DNA of 64,000 nucleotides from an uncultured Pelagibacteraceae bacterium (GTDB lineage: Bacteria; Pseudomonadota; Alphaproteobacteria; Pelagibacterales; Pelagibacteraceae), in assembly GCA_902516425.1 (NCBI GenBank), contig CABXYE010000003.1:52208-116207 (forward strand), in the 5' to 3' direction. A program made the translations under genes and the position numbers. Position 1 is the first letter of the stretch; each line of letters opens with the position of its first letter. The notes beneath the pieces were generated by a model. That model made no database searches. It saw nothing but the letters and a program-made list of their open reading frames with translations, and had not been told where the DNA came from. Shown here in pieces: positions 33,296-43,253 of this stretch.

Positions 33296-34132
33296 ATGAA
33301 AAATATTGAAGTGAGTAAAATTATTAATCCTAGTCCAGCATCAGATGGGGCTGGTGTTAAATTAAAAAGAAGTATTGGTGTTGATCCTAATTATTTTGAT
33401 CCTTTTTTGATGTTAGATGAATTTGGTTCAGAAAATAGTGAAGATTATATCGCTGGCTTCCCCCCACATCCACATAGAGGAATTGAAACAGTTACTTATA
33501 TGCTTGCTGGCGAATTTGAGCATGAAGATAGCACTGGTGGAAAGGGTAGAATGACTGCTGGTGACGTTCAATGGATGAAAACAGGTAGTGGTATTATTCA
33601 TTCTGAAATGCCTGCAATGAAAGAAGGTAAACTTCACGGTTTTCAACTTTGGATAAACATGCCTGCAAGATTAAAAATGACTAAACCAGAGTATATTTAT
33701 ATTGATGCAGATAAAATGAATATTCACAAAGATGATAACAAACAAGTTAAAGTCATAGCTGGTAAATTTGAAAATGCTGAAGGACCAGTAAAAGGACACA
33801 ATGTAGAACCTGTTTATTTCGACGTTGAATTAAACAAAAATAAAGATTTTAAATTTAGTTTGCCTTCAACGCACAACACATTTATTTATCTTATAAAAGG
33901 CGAGATTAAGATTGGTGAAAAAGAACATGAGAAAATTAAGGATAGTACTTTAATTTTGCTTTCAAAAGGTGAAGATTTAAAAATCAAAGCACAATCCAAT
34001 GCAAAATTCTTAGTTATTTCAGGTAAACCTATAAATGAAGAAATAGCTAGAGGTGGACCATTTGTGATGAACACTAAAGCAGAAATCTTGCAAGCTGTTC
34101 AAGACTACCATAAAGGTACATTTGTAAAGTAA
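33296..34132 (+). CDS. pirin family protein
   Basis: DPFLMLDEFGSE, FPPHPHRGIETVTYMLAGEFEHEDSTGGKGRMTAGDVQWMKTGSGIIHSEMP, GFQLWINMPA; start set at MKNIEVSK. Confidence 0.95.
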   Translation: MKNIEVSKIINPSPASDGAGVKLKRSIGVDPNYFDPFLMLDEFGSENSEDYIAGFPPHPHRGIETVTYMLAGEFEHEDSTGGKGRMTAGDVQWMKTGSGIIHSEMPAMKEGKLHGFQLWINMPARLKMTKPEYIYIDADKMNIHKDDNKQVKVIAGKFENAEGPVKGHNVEPVYFDVELNKNKDFKFSLPSTHNTFIYLIKGEIKIGEKEHEKIKDSTLILLSKGEDLKIKAQSNAKFLVISGKPINEEIARGGPFVMNTKAEILQAVQDYHKGTFVK

Positions 34133-34134
34133 CA

Positions 34135-35106
34135 ATGAAATCAATTCAAATAGATAAGTTTGGTGGACCAGAAGTTTTGGTCACAAAAGAAGTAGAATTA
34201 GGAAAACCTGGACCAAAAGAGGTTTTAATTAAAAATTTATCAATCGGTCTCAATTATATAGATATTTATCACAGAACAGGCCTTTACCCAATTCCATTGC
34301 CTAGTGGAATTGGACTTGAAGCTTGTGGAGTAATTGAAGAACTTGGATCTGAGGTAAAATTATTCAAAGTTGGTGATAGAGTTACACACGCTTCAATGCC
34401 TATTGGAGCTTACTCGGAAAAACAAATAATGCCTGAGGAAAAGCTTATTACTGTGCCTGATGGCATTTCTGATGAAGTGGCTTCTTGCATTACATTAAAA
34501 GGAATTACGGCAGAATATTTATTGCATAGAGCATATCCATTAAAAAAAGGTGATAAAGTTTTGTATCATGCTGCGGCTGGAGGTCTTGGTCAAATTTTAT
34601 GTTCTTGGGCTAATGCATTGGGTGCTGAATTAATTGGAACTGTTGGTTCAAAAGCTAAGGAGGAAATAGCGAAAAAAAATGGTTGTCATCACGTAATTAA
34701 TTATTCTGAAAAAAATTTTGTTGAGGAAGTAGAAAAAATTGTAGGTAAAAACGGGATTGATGTAGTCTACGATGGTGTAGGTACGAAAACATATAAGGGG
34801 TCAATTGAAACATTAAAAATTAGAGGAATGATGGTGGCATTTGGTAACGCTTCAGGTTACGTAGATACAATTGATGTAAAAAAAGATATAAATGCAAAAG
34901 GACTGTTTTTCACAAGACCATCTATAGCTCATTATACTATTAAGAGAGATGAACTTGTAGAGTCAGCAAAAAAAGTTTTTGATGCAATCTTGTCAAAAAA
35001 ATTCAATGTTGAAATTTCAAAAAAATATTCACTTGAAGATGCTGCTAAGGCACACAAGGATCTAGAGTCAAGATTATTGACTGGTCCAGCGGTGATAATC
35101 CCTTAA
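34135..35106 (+). CDS. NADPH:quinone reductase (zinc-independent MDR family)
   Basis: NYIDIYHRTGLYP, GLEACGVIEELGSEV, VLYHAAAGGLGQILCSWA, VYDGVGT. Confidence 0.93.
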   Translation: MKSIQIDKFGGPEVLVTKEVELGKPGPKEVLIKNLSIGLNYIDIYHRTGLYPIPLPSGIGLEACGVIEELGSEVKLFKVGDRVTHASMPIGAYSEKQIMPEEKLITVPDGISDEVASCITLKGITAEYLLHRAYPLKKGDKVLYHAAAGGLGQILCSWANALGAELIGTVGSKAKEEIAKKNGCHHVINYSEKNFVEEVEKIVGKNGIDVVYDGVGTKTYKGSIETLKIRGMMVAFGNASGYVDTIDVKKDINAKGLFFTRPSIAHYTIKRDELVESAKKVFDAILSKKFNVEISKKYSLEDAAKAHKDLESRLLTGPAVIIP

Positions 35107-35528
35107 TCTACATCTACATCCATATCCGACATATGGAGCTTAAGAGCGTTAGTTGAAATATGAATTTCTCTAATAAAAAATAGTATTGAAATAATCATAG
35201 ATAGACAACATGAGCCAAAAATTATTCTCGCCAAAAAAACTTCGCTTAGATAAAGGGCAAAAACAGTCAACATATTAAATAAAAAGCCAAATGCAGCAAA
35301 CAAGATTGTCCATCTCAAAAGGGTTATTCTTCCACTCAAATTTATAAACTGTTTTTTCCACTCAGGAGGTATATGCTTTTCATACACATGTTCATCATGT
35401 AGCTGTCTTATAAGAATGCTTAATGAATGAAATCTATTACTATAAACTGCCATCAACAATGGTATTGCAGGAAACATCAGGGCTGTCACAGTATAATCAA
35501 TATTCATACGAATCAGTTTGATTATCAA
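35103..35528 (-). CDS. DUF2721-like membrane protein
   Basis: Polytopic; MFPAIPLLMAVYSNRFHSLSILIRQLHD, LSGRITLLRWTILFAAFGFLFNMLTVFALYL. Confidence 0.75.
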   Translation of the reverse strand: MIIKLIRMNIDYTVTALMFPAIPLLMAVYSNRFHSLSILIRQLHDEHVYEKHIPPEWKKQFINLSGRITLLRWTILFAAFGFLFNMLTVFALYLSEVFLARIIFGSCCLSMIISILFFIREIHISTNALKLHMSDMDVDVD

Positions 35529-35559
35529 TCTTGCCTTTGTTATTTACAAGTAAAATCTA

Positions 35560-36426
35560 ATGAACCAATTAAATCTTTTTGTGGAACTTACCAGACTAAA
35601 AAAACCTATTGGGTTTATGTTGTTATTTTGGCCATGCTCATGGGGGCTTACAATGGCATATGATTTCTCGTCTAATTTAAATATTTATTTTTTCTACTTA
35701 TTACTATTTTTTTTAGGATCTGTTCTAATGCGGTCTGCAGGATGTATAGTAAATGATATTCTAGACAGAGAGATTGATAAAAAGGTTAGTAGAACTAAAG
35801 ACAGACCAATAGCTTCAGGAAAAATATCTGTCAAGCTTGCTCTTATATATTCGGGAGTTTTATGTTTGATTGCTTTTGCAGTACTAATTAATTTTAATTT
35901 TTTTACAATTGTAATTGCTTTAGCATCTATGCCGCTGGCCTTCTCCTATCCATTGATGAAAAGGCTTACCTACTGGCCCCAGTTGTTCTTAGGTATAACT
36001 TTTAATTATGGATTATTGCTAGGGTGGACATCTATAAATGAAGAAATTAGTCTTATTCCAATGTTATTTTATCTTGGCGCCATATTTTGGACATTGGGTT
36101 ACGACACTATGTATGGATTTCAGGACATTGAAGATGATGAAATTATAGGAGTTAAATCAACATCAATTAAGTTTAAAAAGAATCCGATAATATTTTTATC
36201 CCTATGTTATTCAATATTTTTATTAATTCTTATTTTGATTGGATACTTAGCTGAATTTAAGTATTTATATTTTATGTGTTTTGGATTGATAGTTCTACAA
36301 ATGTATTTTTTTCAACTCAAAGAATTTAACTTAAAAGATCCATCAAATTGTTTAAAAATATTCAAATCAAATAATTTTCTAGGTGCTTTAGTTCTAATAT
36401 TAATTTTGATTGGGAAGATAAACTAA
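35560..36426 (+). CDS. ubiA: 4-hydroxybenzoate polyprenyltransferase
   Basis: RLKKPIGFMLLFWPCSWGL, MRSAGCIVNDILDREIDKKVSRTKDRPIASGKI, DTMYGFQDIEDDEIIGVKSTSIKF. Confidence 0.95.
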   Translation: MNQLNLFVELTRLKKPIGFMLLFWPCSWGLTMAYDFSSNLNIYFFYLLLFFLGSVLMRSAGCIVNDILDREIDKKVSRTKDRPIASGKISVKLALIYSGVLCLIAFAVLINFNFFTIVIALASMPLAFSYPLMKRLTYWPQLFLGITFNYGLLLGWTSINEEISLIPMLFYLGAIFWTLGYDTMYGFQDIEDDEIIGVKSTSIKFKKNPIIFLSLCYSIFLLILILIGYLAEFKYLYFMCFGLIVLQMYFFQLKEFNLKDPSNCLKIFKSNNFLGALVLILILIGKIN

Positions 36427-38177
36427 TGAATAATGTTAAAACTTTAAAAAGACTTTATAAGGATTACACAAAAAAACATTTAAAGAAAATAATATTATCA
36501 ATTTTACTCTCTTTATTAGTGGCGGGAAGTACATCGTCTATTGCATATCTTTTAGATCCTGCGATAAAAGAAATCTTTTTAAATAAAGATCAGTCACTAA
36601 TTATTATAATACCAATTTTTATAATTCTTGCATTTTCTGTAAAAGGTTTATCGCTTTATATTGCTAAAGTTTTAATGATTGGTGTTGCGGCAGAAGTCAG
36701 AAAAGATGTCCAGGTTCATATGATTAACAATTTGATTGATGCTGATACAAAGCTTATCGATGATAAACATAGCGGAAAATTCATTTCTAATCTTACTAAT
36801 GATGTAAATCATTTAACAAATTTAATTAGTTCAGGGATTTTAAACTTATTTAAAGATTCTCTCACACTAATTGGTTTAATGAGTGTCATGTTTTTTCAAA
36901 ACTGGAAACTATCTCTAATTGCAATAATAATGATACCGCTTGCGTCGATAGCTGCTAGATCACTCGGAAAAAGGATAACTAAAGTATCTTTTGAACAAAT
37001 GGATAGGGCTGGGATACTAAGTTCATATTTAATCGAAATGTTCAAAAATCATAAATTGATCAAGATATTTCAAAAGGAAATTTACGAAAAAAACCGAGCT
37101 GAGGACTTTCTAAATAAAGCTAAGGAAAAAGGAAGAAAAATGCAGGTAGTTTTTGTCAGAGCGTCTCCAATTATGGAAACGATGACTGGAATAATGATAG
37201 CAATATTAATTTATTACTCTGGAAAATTGATTATGAGTGATGAAATAGATATAAATAATTTTTTTTCATTTTTAGCAGCTATGATGCTTGCATACCAACC
37301 GGTAAGGTCTTTAGCTACCCTAAATATTGTGATTAATCAAGGAATAGCCTCAGCAGAAAGAATACTTCCAATCATTGACGAAAAATCAAAATTAAAATCA
37401 AATACAGATGATAAAGAATTAAATCTTACTAAAGGAAATATTGAATTTAAAAATATCAAGTTTTCTTATGACAAATTAAATGATGATAAAAATAAAATAA
37501 TAACTTTAAATAATATAAACTTAAAAATGCTAGGAGGTAAAATAACCTCCTTAGTTGGCCACAGTGGAAGTGGAAAATCAACAATATTAAATTTAATCCC
37601 AAGGATATATGATTCTTACGAGGGTGAAATAACTATTGATAATCAATCAATATATAAAACCAAAATTAGATCACTAAGAGATAACATTTCATTTGTTAGT
37701 CAAGATACAAATCTATTTGACGATACTATTAAAAAAAATATTGCATATGCAGACATGGATGCATCCGATGAGGAAATTTATACTGCTGCTAGACTTTCTT
37801 ATGCATCTGAATTCATTGAAAAATTGAAATATGGATACGATACAAAAATTGGTGAAAATGGAATTAAGTTATCAGGTGGTGAAAAGCAAAGATTATCAAT
37901 TGCTAGAGCAATACTGAAAAAGAGTAAAATAATTTTACTTGATGAAGCAACTTCCTCACTTGATGCCGAAACTGAGGATAAAATCCAAAAAGCGATAACT
38001 TATCTAACAAAAGATAAAACAACGATAGTAATAGCCCACAGATTATCAACAATTTTAAATTCAGATAAAATTTATGTAATTGATTCTGGTAGTGTTGTTG
38101 CCGAAGGTAATCATGATGAATTAATGGAGAATTCTGAGACTTATAAAAATTTTTACAATAAACAAATCAAAACTTGA
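36426..38177 (+). CDS. ABC transporter, fused permease/ATPase (MsbA-like)
   Basis: TM domain plus Walker A GHSGSGKST, signature LSGGEKQRLSIARAI, Walker B IILLDEATSSLD; next to Kdo/lipid A genes. Confidence 0.93.
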   Translation: MNNVKTLKRLYKDYTKKHLKKIILSILLSLLVAGSTSSIAYLLDPAIKEIFLNKDQSLIIIIPIFIILAFSVKGLSLYIAKVLMIGVAAEVRKDVQVHMINNLIDADTKLIDDKHSGKFISNLTNDVNHLTNLISSGILNLFKDSLTLIGLMSVMFFQNWKLSLIAIIMIPLASIAARSLGKRITKVSFEQMDRAGILSSYLIEMFKNHKLIKIFQKEIYEKNRAEDFLNKAKEKGRKMQVVFVRASPIMETMTGIMIAILIYYSGKLIMSDEIDINNFFSFLAAMMLAYQPVRSLATLNIVINQGIASAERILPIIDEKSKLKSNTDDKELNLTKGNIEFKNIKFSYDKLNDDKNKIITLNNINLKMLGGKITSLVGHSGSGKSTILNLIPRIYDSYEGEITIDNQSIYKTKIRSLRDNISFVSQDTNLFDDTIKKNIAYADMDASDEEIYTAARLSYASEFIEKLKYGYDTKIGENGIKLSGGEKQRLSIARAILKKSKIILLDEATSSLDAETEDKIQKAITYLTKDKTTIVIAHRLSTILNSDKIYVIDSGSVVAEGNHDELMENSETYKNFYNKQIKT

Positions 38178-39412
38178 TGTTTATAGTTTATAAAATTCTA
38201 ATAAATATAGTTTTAGTATTTTCTCCCCTAATAGTGTTGATTAGGTTGATTAAAGGAAAAGAGGACATTAATAGATTCCAAGAAAAGCTTGGTTTTTTTA
38301 AAAAGAAAAAAAAGAATGGTAATCTTGTTTGGTTACATGGAGCAAGTGTAGGTGAAATTCAAAGTATAATTCCTTTAGTTGAAAAATTTGAAAAAGATAT
38401 AAAAATAAAACAAATTTTAATTACATCTAACACATTAAGTTCATCGTTTATTATCAAAAATATTAAATTAAAAAAAACAATTCATCAATATTTTCCAATT
38501 GATTGTAATTTTATATCAAAAAAATTTTTGAATTATTGGAAGCCAACAAAGGTCTTTTTTGTAGATTCAGAAATATGGCCAAATACGCTCAATAATTTAT
38601 ATAATAAGAATATTCCAATTATTCTTCTTAACGGTAGAATAACAAAAAAAACATTTCGTAAGTGGGTTTTCTTTTCAAGCTTTTCGAAATTAATTTTTAG
38701 TAAATTTGATTTATGTTTGTCATCTAGCTATGAGTCAAAAAGGTACTTGAAGAAACTAGGAGCAAAAAAAGTAAAATTCATCGGAAACCTAAAATTTAGC
38801 CAATCTGAAAATAAAGAAAATAATTTAGACAAACGTTTGATCAAATTAATAAATTCAAGGAATACTTGGTGTGCATCCAGCACACATCATAATGAGGAAA
38901 AATTTTGTGGATATACACACTTAAACTTAAAAAAAAAATATAAAAACATTCTCACAATTATAATACCAAGGCATATTAATAGGACTGATTTTATTATTTC
39001 AGAACTAAAAAAAATGAATCTTAAAGTGCATTTGGATTTTCCTAAAAAAAAAATTGATTCTAAAACTGACATTTATTTAGTTAATTCTTACGGAAAAACA
39101 AAAAAATTTTACAAAGCATGTAAAAATGTTTTTCTGGGTGGATCTTTAATAAATCATGGTGGACAAAATCCATTGGAGGCTGCAAGGTACGGTTGTGAAA
39201 TATTACATGGTCCTAATGTATCAAATTTTACAGAAATTTATAAATTTCTGAATGAAAGAAAAATATCTTTTAAAGTTTCTAACCAGTTTCAATTAGAAAA
39301 AAAGCTTGAAAAAAATTTAAGGAAGAAAAACCAATCCAAAAAAATAATTAATAATCTAAAATTCATTGGAATAGATATCCTAAAAAAAACATACAAAGAA
39401 ATTTATAAATGA
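38174..39412 (+). CDS. waaA: 3-deoxy-D-manno-octulosonic acid transferase
   Basis: VWLHGASVGEIQSIIPLVE, FFVDSEIWPNTLNNL, VFLGGSLINHGGQNPLEAARYG. Confidence 0.93.
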   Translation: MMFIVYKILINIVLVFSPLIVLIRLIKGKEDINRFQEKLGFFKKKKKNGNLVWLHGASVGEIQSIIPLVEKFEKDIKIKQILITSNTLSSSFIIKNIKLKKTIHQYFPIDCNFISKKFLNYWKPTKVFFVDSEIWPNTLNNLYNKNIPIILLNGRITKKTFRKWVFFSSFSKLIFSKFDLCLSSSYESKRYLKKLGAKKVKFIGNLKFSQSENKENNLDKRLIKLINSRNTWCASSTHHNEEKFCGYTHLNLKKKYKNILTIIIPRHINRTDFIISELKKMNLKVHLDFPKKKIDSKTDIYLVNSYGKTKKFYKACKNVFLGGSLINHGGQNPLEAARYGCEILHGPNVSNFTEIYKFLNERKISFKVSNQFQLEKKLEKNLRKKNQSKKIINNLKFIGIDILKKTYKEIYK

Positions 39413-40365
39413 ACTTAAAAAAACCAAAATTTTGGGACTTAAAAAAACCAAACTTAAAGGCTTATCTACTTTTGCCTTTAACTTTTATTTTAAGAATAAG
39501 TAATTTTGTTTTAAAATTTACAGATAAAAAAAAGTTCAGAGATATTAAAACTATATGTGTCGGTAATATATATGTAGGAGGCACAGGAAAAACACCAACT
39601 ACTTTATATATCTACGAAATGATGAAAAAATTAAATTTTAATGCTGTAACTGCTAAAAAATTTTATTCAGATCAGCTTGATGAAGTAAAATTACTTCAAG
39701 GGAAATCTGAATTTATTTCCTTGAAACAAAGAGTAGAAATAGTCAAAACTTCAATAGATAAAAATTATGATGTGATTATTTTTGATGATGGTCTACAGGA
39801 AAAATTTTTAGATTATGATATCAAGTTTGTTTGTTTTGATGCAAGAAAATGGATAGGTAATGGATGCTTAATACCATCGGGTCCGTTAAGAGAAAACATT
39901 GAAAGCTTGAAAAAATATGATGCAATATTCATTAAAAATACAAATAAACGCAATAACTTAACTAAAATTTATTCGAAAGTAAAAGAGATAAACCCTAAAA
40001 TTGAAATTTTTAATACTTATGTTGAAATTAAAAATATTAAAAAATTTAATCTAAATCATAATTATTTGATTTTTTCTGGTATTGGTAATTCAGAAAGTTT
40101 TAGAGAAACACTTAAAGAAAATAAATTCAAAATAGTTGAAGAATTAATTTTTCCAGATCATTATGAATACAAGAAGGAAGATATAAATAAAATTCTTAAT
40201 AAAGCAAAAATTAAAGGATTAAAAATTGTTACAACAGAAAAGGATTATATAAAAATAGTCTCTAATATTAAAGATAATATAAATTTTATAGAAATTGACT
40301 TTAAAGTAAAAAATAATGATAAACTTGAAATGTTTATAAAATCAAAAATTAATGAAACAAATTAA
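39409..40365 (+). CDS. lpxK: tetraacyldisaccharide 4'-kinase
   Basis: VGNIYVGGTGKTPTTLYIYEMM, DVIIFDDGLQ, IPSGPLRENIESLKKYDAIFIKN, FSGIGNSESF, FPDHYEYKKEDI. Confidence 0.95.
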   Translation: MNLKKPKFWDLKKPNLKAYLLLPLTFILRISNFVLKFTDKKKFRDIKTICVGNIYVGGTGKTPTTLYIYEMMKKLNFNAVTAKKFYSDQLDEVKLLQGKSEFISLKQRVEIVKTSIDKNYDVIIFDDGLQEKFLDYDIKFVCFDARKWIGNGCLIPSGPLRENIESLKKYDAIFIKNTNKRNNLTKIYSKVKEINPKIEIFNTYVEIKNIKKFNLNHNYLIFSGIGNSESFRETLKENKFKIVEELIFPDHYEYKKEDINKILNKAKIKGLKIVTTEKDYIKIVSNIKDNINFIEIDFKVKNNDKLEMFIKSKINETN

Positions 40366-41218
40366 ATACTTTTTACAATTTATTATAATTTTTTTTTTAT
40401 TTATAATTTTTAAATTACTGGGTATAAAAATTTCACTCTTGATCTCAAGTTTTTTGTTTAAAAACATAGGGCCGTTTTTTAAATCAAGATCAGTTACAAT
40501 CTCAAACCTATCAATAGTTTTTCCAAGATTATCTGGAGAACAAAAAAAACAAATAATTAATAAGATGTGGTCAAATTATGGAAAAATTTTTGCAGAATAT
40601 GTATTCATTAAAAAATTTAGAACTTCTTCTAAATATCAAAAAAAAATAACTGTAGAAAATCAAGAACTGTTAGAAAAGATTAAAACTCAAAATAAGCCAG
40701 TGATTTTTATATCAGGTCACTTTAATAATTTTGAACTAATGGCGATGCATATCGAAAAATCAGGTATTAATTTAGCTGCAATTTATAGGCCGCTAAATAA
40801 TAGGTTTCTTAACCCTATAATGGAAAAGATAAGAAAAAATTATATCTGTAAAAAACAAATAAAAAAAGGAATTTCAGGTACCAAGCAGCTTCTTAAAGAA
40901 TTTAAAAATGGAACATCACTAGCTTTAATGATTGATCAAAGGGTTTCTGAGGGTTTAAAATCTAATTTATTTAATCGAGAGGCATTAACAACGACAATTC
41001 CTGCGCAATTTGTAAAGAAATATGGGGCTTCAGTTGTTCCTATATATATAGAGAGATCTATTGATAATAATTTTAAGTTAAAAGTCTTAAATGAGGAACG
41101 ATTTTCTAGGGATGAAACGATTGAAAAAATTACTTTAAAACTTAATAAAATTTTAGAAAAAATGATTGTCACAAATCCCCATCAATGGATTTGGACACAC
41201 AATAGATGGAAAATGTAG
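40352..41218 (+). CDS. lysophospholipid/lipid A acyltransferase (LpxL/HtrB family)
   Basis: MWSNYGKIFAEYVFI, VIFISGHFNNFELMAMHIEKSG, RPLNNRFLNPIMEKIR, QWIWTHNRWK. Confidence 0.92.
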   Translation: MKQIKYFLQFIIIFFLFIIFKLLGIKISLLISSFLFKNIGPFFKSRSVTISNLSIVFPRLSGEQKKQIINKMWSNYGKIFAEYVFIKKFRTSSKYQKKITVENQELLEKIKTQNKPVIFISGHFNNFELMAMHIEKSGINLAAIYRPLNNRFLNPIMEKIRKNYICKKQIKKGISGTKQLLKEFKNGTSLALMIDQRVSEGLKSNLFNREALTTTIPAQFVKKYGASVVPIYIERSIDNNFKLKVLNEERFSRDETIEKITLKLNKILEKMIVTNPHQWIWTHNRWKM

Positions 41219-41219
41219 A

Positions 41220-41411
41220 TTAATTTAAATCCTCTTCTTTTTTTAAAAAAGCCTCTTTATATGAATAATAAGCCTCTTGAGACTCAACATTCCAGTAGTT
41301 CAAATTTTCAAGAGGAATTTTTTTTCCAGAAACAGCACACAATACGTGATCTCCATTTTCTAATATTTTAAAATTATTTGGCAAATATTTAATTTTAGCT
41401 AATTTTTTCAT
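41220..41411 (-). CDS. DUF2093 family protein
   Basis: KIKYLPNNFKILENGDHVLCAVSGKKIPLENLNYWNVESQEAY. Confidence 0.75.
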   Translation of the reverse strand: MKKLAKIKYLPNNFKILENGDHVLCAVSGKKIPLENLNYWNVESQEAYYSYKEAFLKKEEDLN

Positions 41412-41430
41412 GATATAGTTTTTATATTAT

Positions 41431-42693
41431 ATGAAAGTAGGAATAATAGGAAGTGGAGGCAGAGAACATGCTTTTTGTGTATCTCTTAAAAACTCAAACA
41501 AAATAGATAAGATTTACTGTTTTCCTGGTAATGCCGGTACTAGCTTAATTGCTGAAAATATAGAGACTGATTTAAATAATTTTGAAAAACTTAAAGAAAT
41601 CATTCAAAAACTTAAAATAGATATAATTATTGTTGGACCAGAAAAGCCTTTGGTTGATGGAATCGTTGATTTTTTAGAGAAAAATCAAATTAAAGTTTTT
41701 GGTCCAAATAAAATTTCTTCTCAATTAGAGGGATCAAAAATATTCACAAAAAATTTATGTAAAAAATACAATATTCCAACTGCAAACTTTGGGGTTTTTA
41801 AGAATCAAGATAAGAGTTTATCATTTTTAAAAAAATGTAAATATCCTGTTGTTGTGAAAGCTGATGGTTTGGCGGCAGGCAAAGGTGTTTATATATGCGA
41901 AAGATTTGATCAATCATCAAATGCAGTTAAAGAAATTTTTAATGGCAAATTTGGAGAAGCAAAAGAAGTATTAATTGAAGAATTTTTAAAAGGTGAAGAA
42001 ATGAGTTTTTTTATAATTTCTGACGGAGAGAGTTATAAAAAGTTTGGGACTGCGCAAGACCATAAGAGGGCTTTAGAGGGAGATAAGGGACAAAATACAG
42101 GTGGTATGGGTGCATACTCCCCCTCACGATTGGAAAATTTAAAACTAGAGGAAAAAATATTAAAAAGAATAATAGATCCAACTTTAAAAGGTTTGAAAGA
42201 TTTAAATACAGATTTTAAAGGTTTTTTATATGCTGGTTTGATGATTTTGAATGGTGATCCATTTTTAATTGAATATAACGTAAGAATGGGTGATCCGGAG
42301 TGTCAAACTATACTTCCTAGACTTAAAACTGATTTTGTGGAAATTTTAAAAGCTTGTGTTGATAAAAATCTTAAATCAACAAGAATAGATTGGTTTGAGG
42401 AAAAAAGCTTATGTGTTGTTTTGGTATCGAAAGGATATCCGGAAAAATTTCAAAACAATGTTGAAATAAAAGAAATATCGGCACTCAAACTTAGAGAAAA
42501 TGAGTATATTTTTCATGCAGGAACAAAAATTATGGAAAATAGAATTTACTCTAATGGTGGAAGAGTTTTAAATTTTGTAACTAAGTCTCACAATTTAAAA
42601 GAAGGAAGAAATGATTTAATAAAATTGATTGATAATTTACATTGGGAAAATGGATACTTCAGAAAAGATATTGGCTTTAAAATTATCAACTAA
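41431..42693 (+). CDS. purD: phosphoribosylamine--glycine ligase
   Basis: KVGIIGSGGREHAF, IVGPEKPLVDGI, KADGLAAGKGVYIC, EEFLKGEEMSFF, VRMGDPECQTILPRL. Confidence 0.97.
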   Translation: MKVGIIGSGGREHAFCVSLKNSNKIDKIYCFPGNAGTSLIAENIETDLNNFEKLKEIIQKLKIDIIIVGPEKPLVDGIVDFLEKNQIKVFGPNKISSQLEGSKIFTKNLCKKYNIPTANFGVFKNQDKSLSFLKKCKYPVVVKADGLAAGKGVYICERFDQSSNAVKEIFNGKFGEAKEVLIEEFLKGEEMSFFIISDGESYKKFGTAQDHKRALEGDKGQNTGGMGAYSPSRLENLKLEEKILKRIIDPTLKGLKDLNTDFKGFLYAGLMILNGDPFLIEYNVRMGDPECQTILPRLKTDFVEILKACVDKNLKSTRIDWFEEKSLCVVLVSKGYPEKFQNNVEIKEISALKLRENEYIFHAGTKIMENRIYSNGGRVLNFVTKSHNLKEGRNDLIKLIDNLHWENGYFRKDIGFKIIN

Positions 42694-43253
42694 TGAGAAT
42701 TATATCTGGAAAATTTAAAGGAAAAAAACTTTATTTACCTAAGGATAAGGAAACTAGGCCTCTAAAAGATTTAGTCAAAGAGTCAATATTCAATCTTTTA
42801 TTTCACTCAAAAAAAATCTGTGTTGATATAAAAGATTCATCAGTTCTTGATTTATTTTCTGGATCAGGTTCTTTTGGCATGGAGTGCATATCCAGAGGAT
42901 CAGAAAGTGTATTTTTTTTTGAGAAATACTCAAAAGCAGTGCAAGTATTAAAAAAAAACCTCGATTTAATTAAAGGGAATAAAAAAAATAAAATTTTTGA
43001 ATATGATTGCTTTACTTTTTTTAGTGCAGAAAAAAAGATTAATTATAAGTTCGATATTATTTTCATAGACCCCCCTTATAAAGAGCTTAAAATTAACGAG
43101 TTATTAGAAAAAATAATTGAAAAAAAAATTCTCAAAAAAAATGGAATAATGATAATTCATAGGCACAAAAGAGATAAAATAGAAATCACTAAAAAAATTA
43201 AAATTTTAGACATTCGTAACTATGGAATTTCTAAAGTATACTTTTGTTACTAA
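42693..43253 (+). CDS. rsmD: 16S rRNA (guanine(966)-N(2))-methyltransferase
   Basis: MRIISGKFKGKKL, RPLKDLVKESIFNLL, VLDLFSGSGSFGMECISRGSESVFF, IIFIDPPY. Confidence 0.95.
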   Translation: MRIISGKFKGKKLYLPKDKETRPLKDLVKESIFNLLFHSKKICVDIKDSSVLDLFSGSGSFGMECISRGSESVFFFEKYSKAVQVLKKNLDLIKGNKKNKIFEYDCFTFFSAEKKINYKFDIIFIDPPYKELKINELLEKIIEKKILKKNGIMIIHRHKRDKIEITKKIKILDIRNYGISKVYFCY

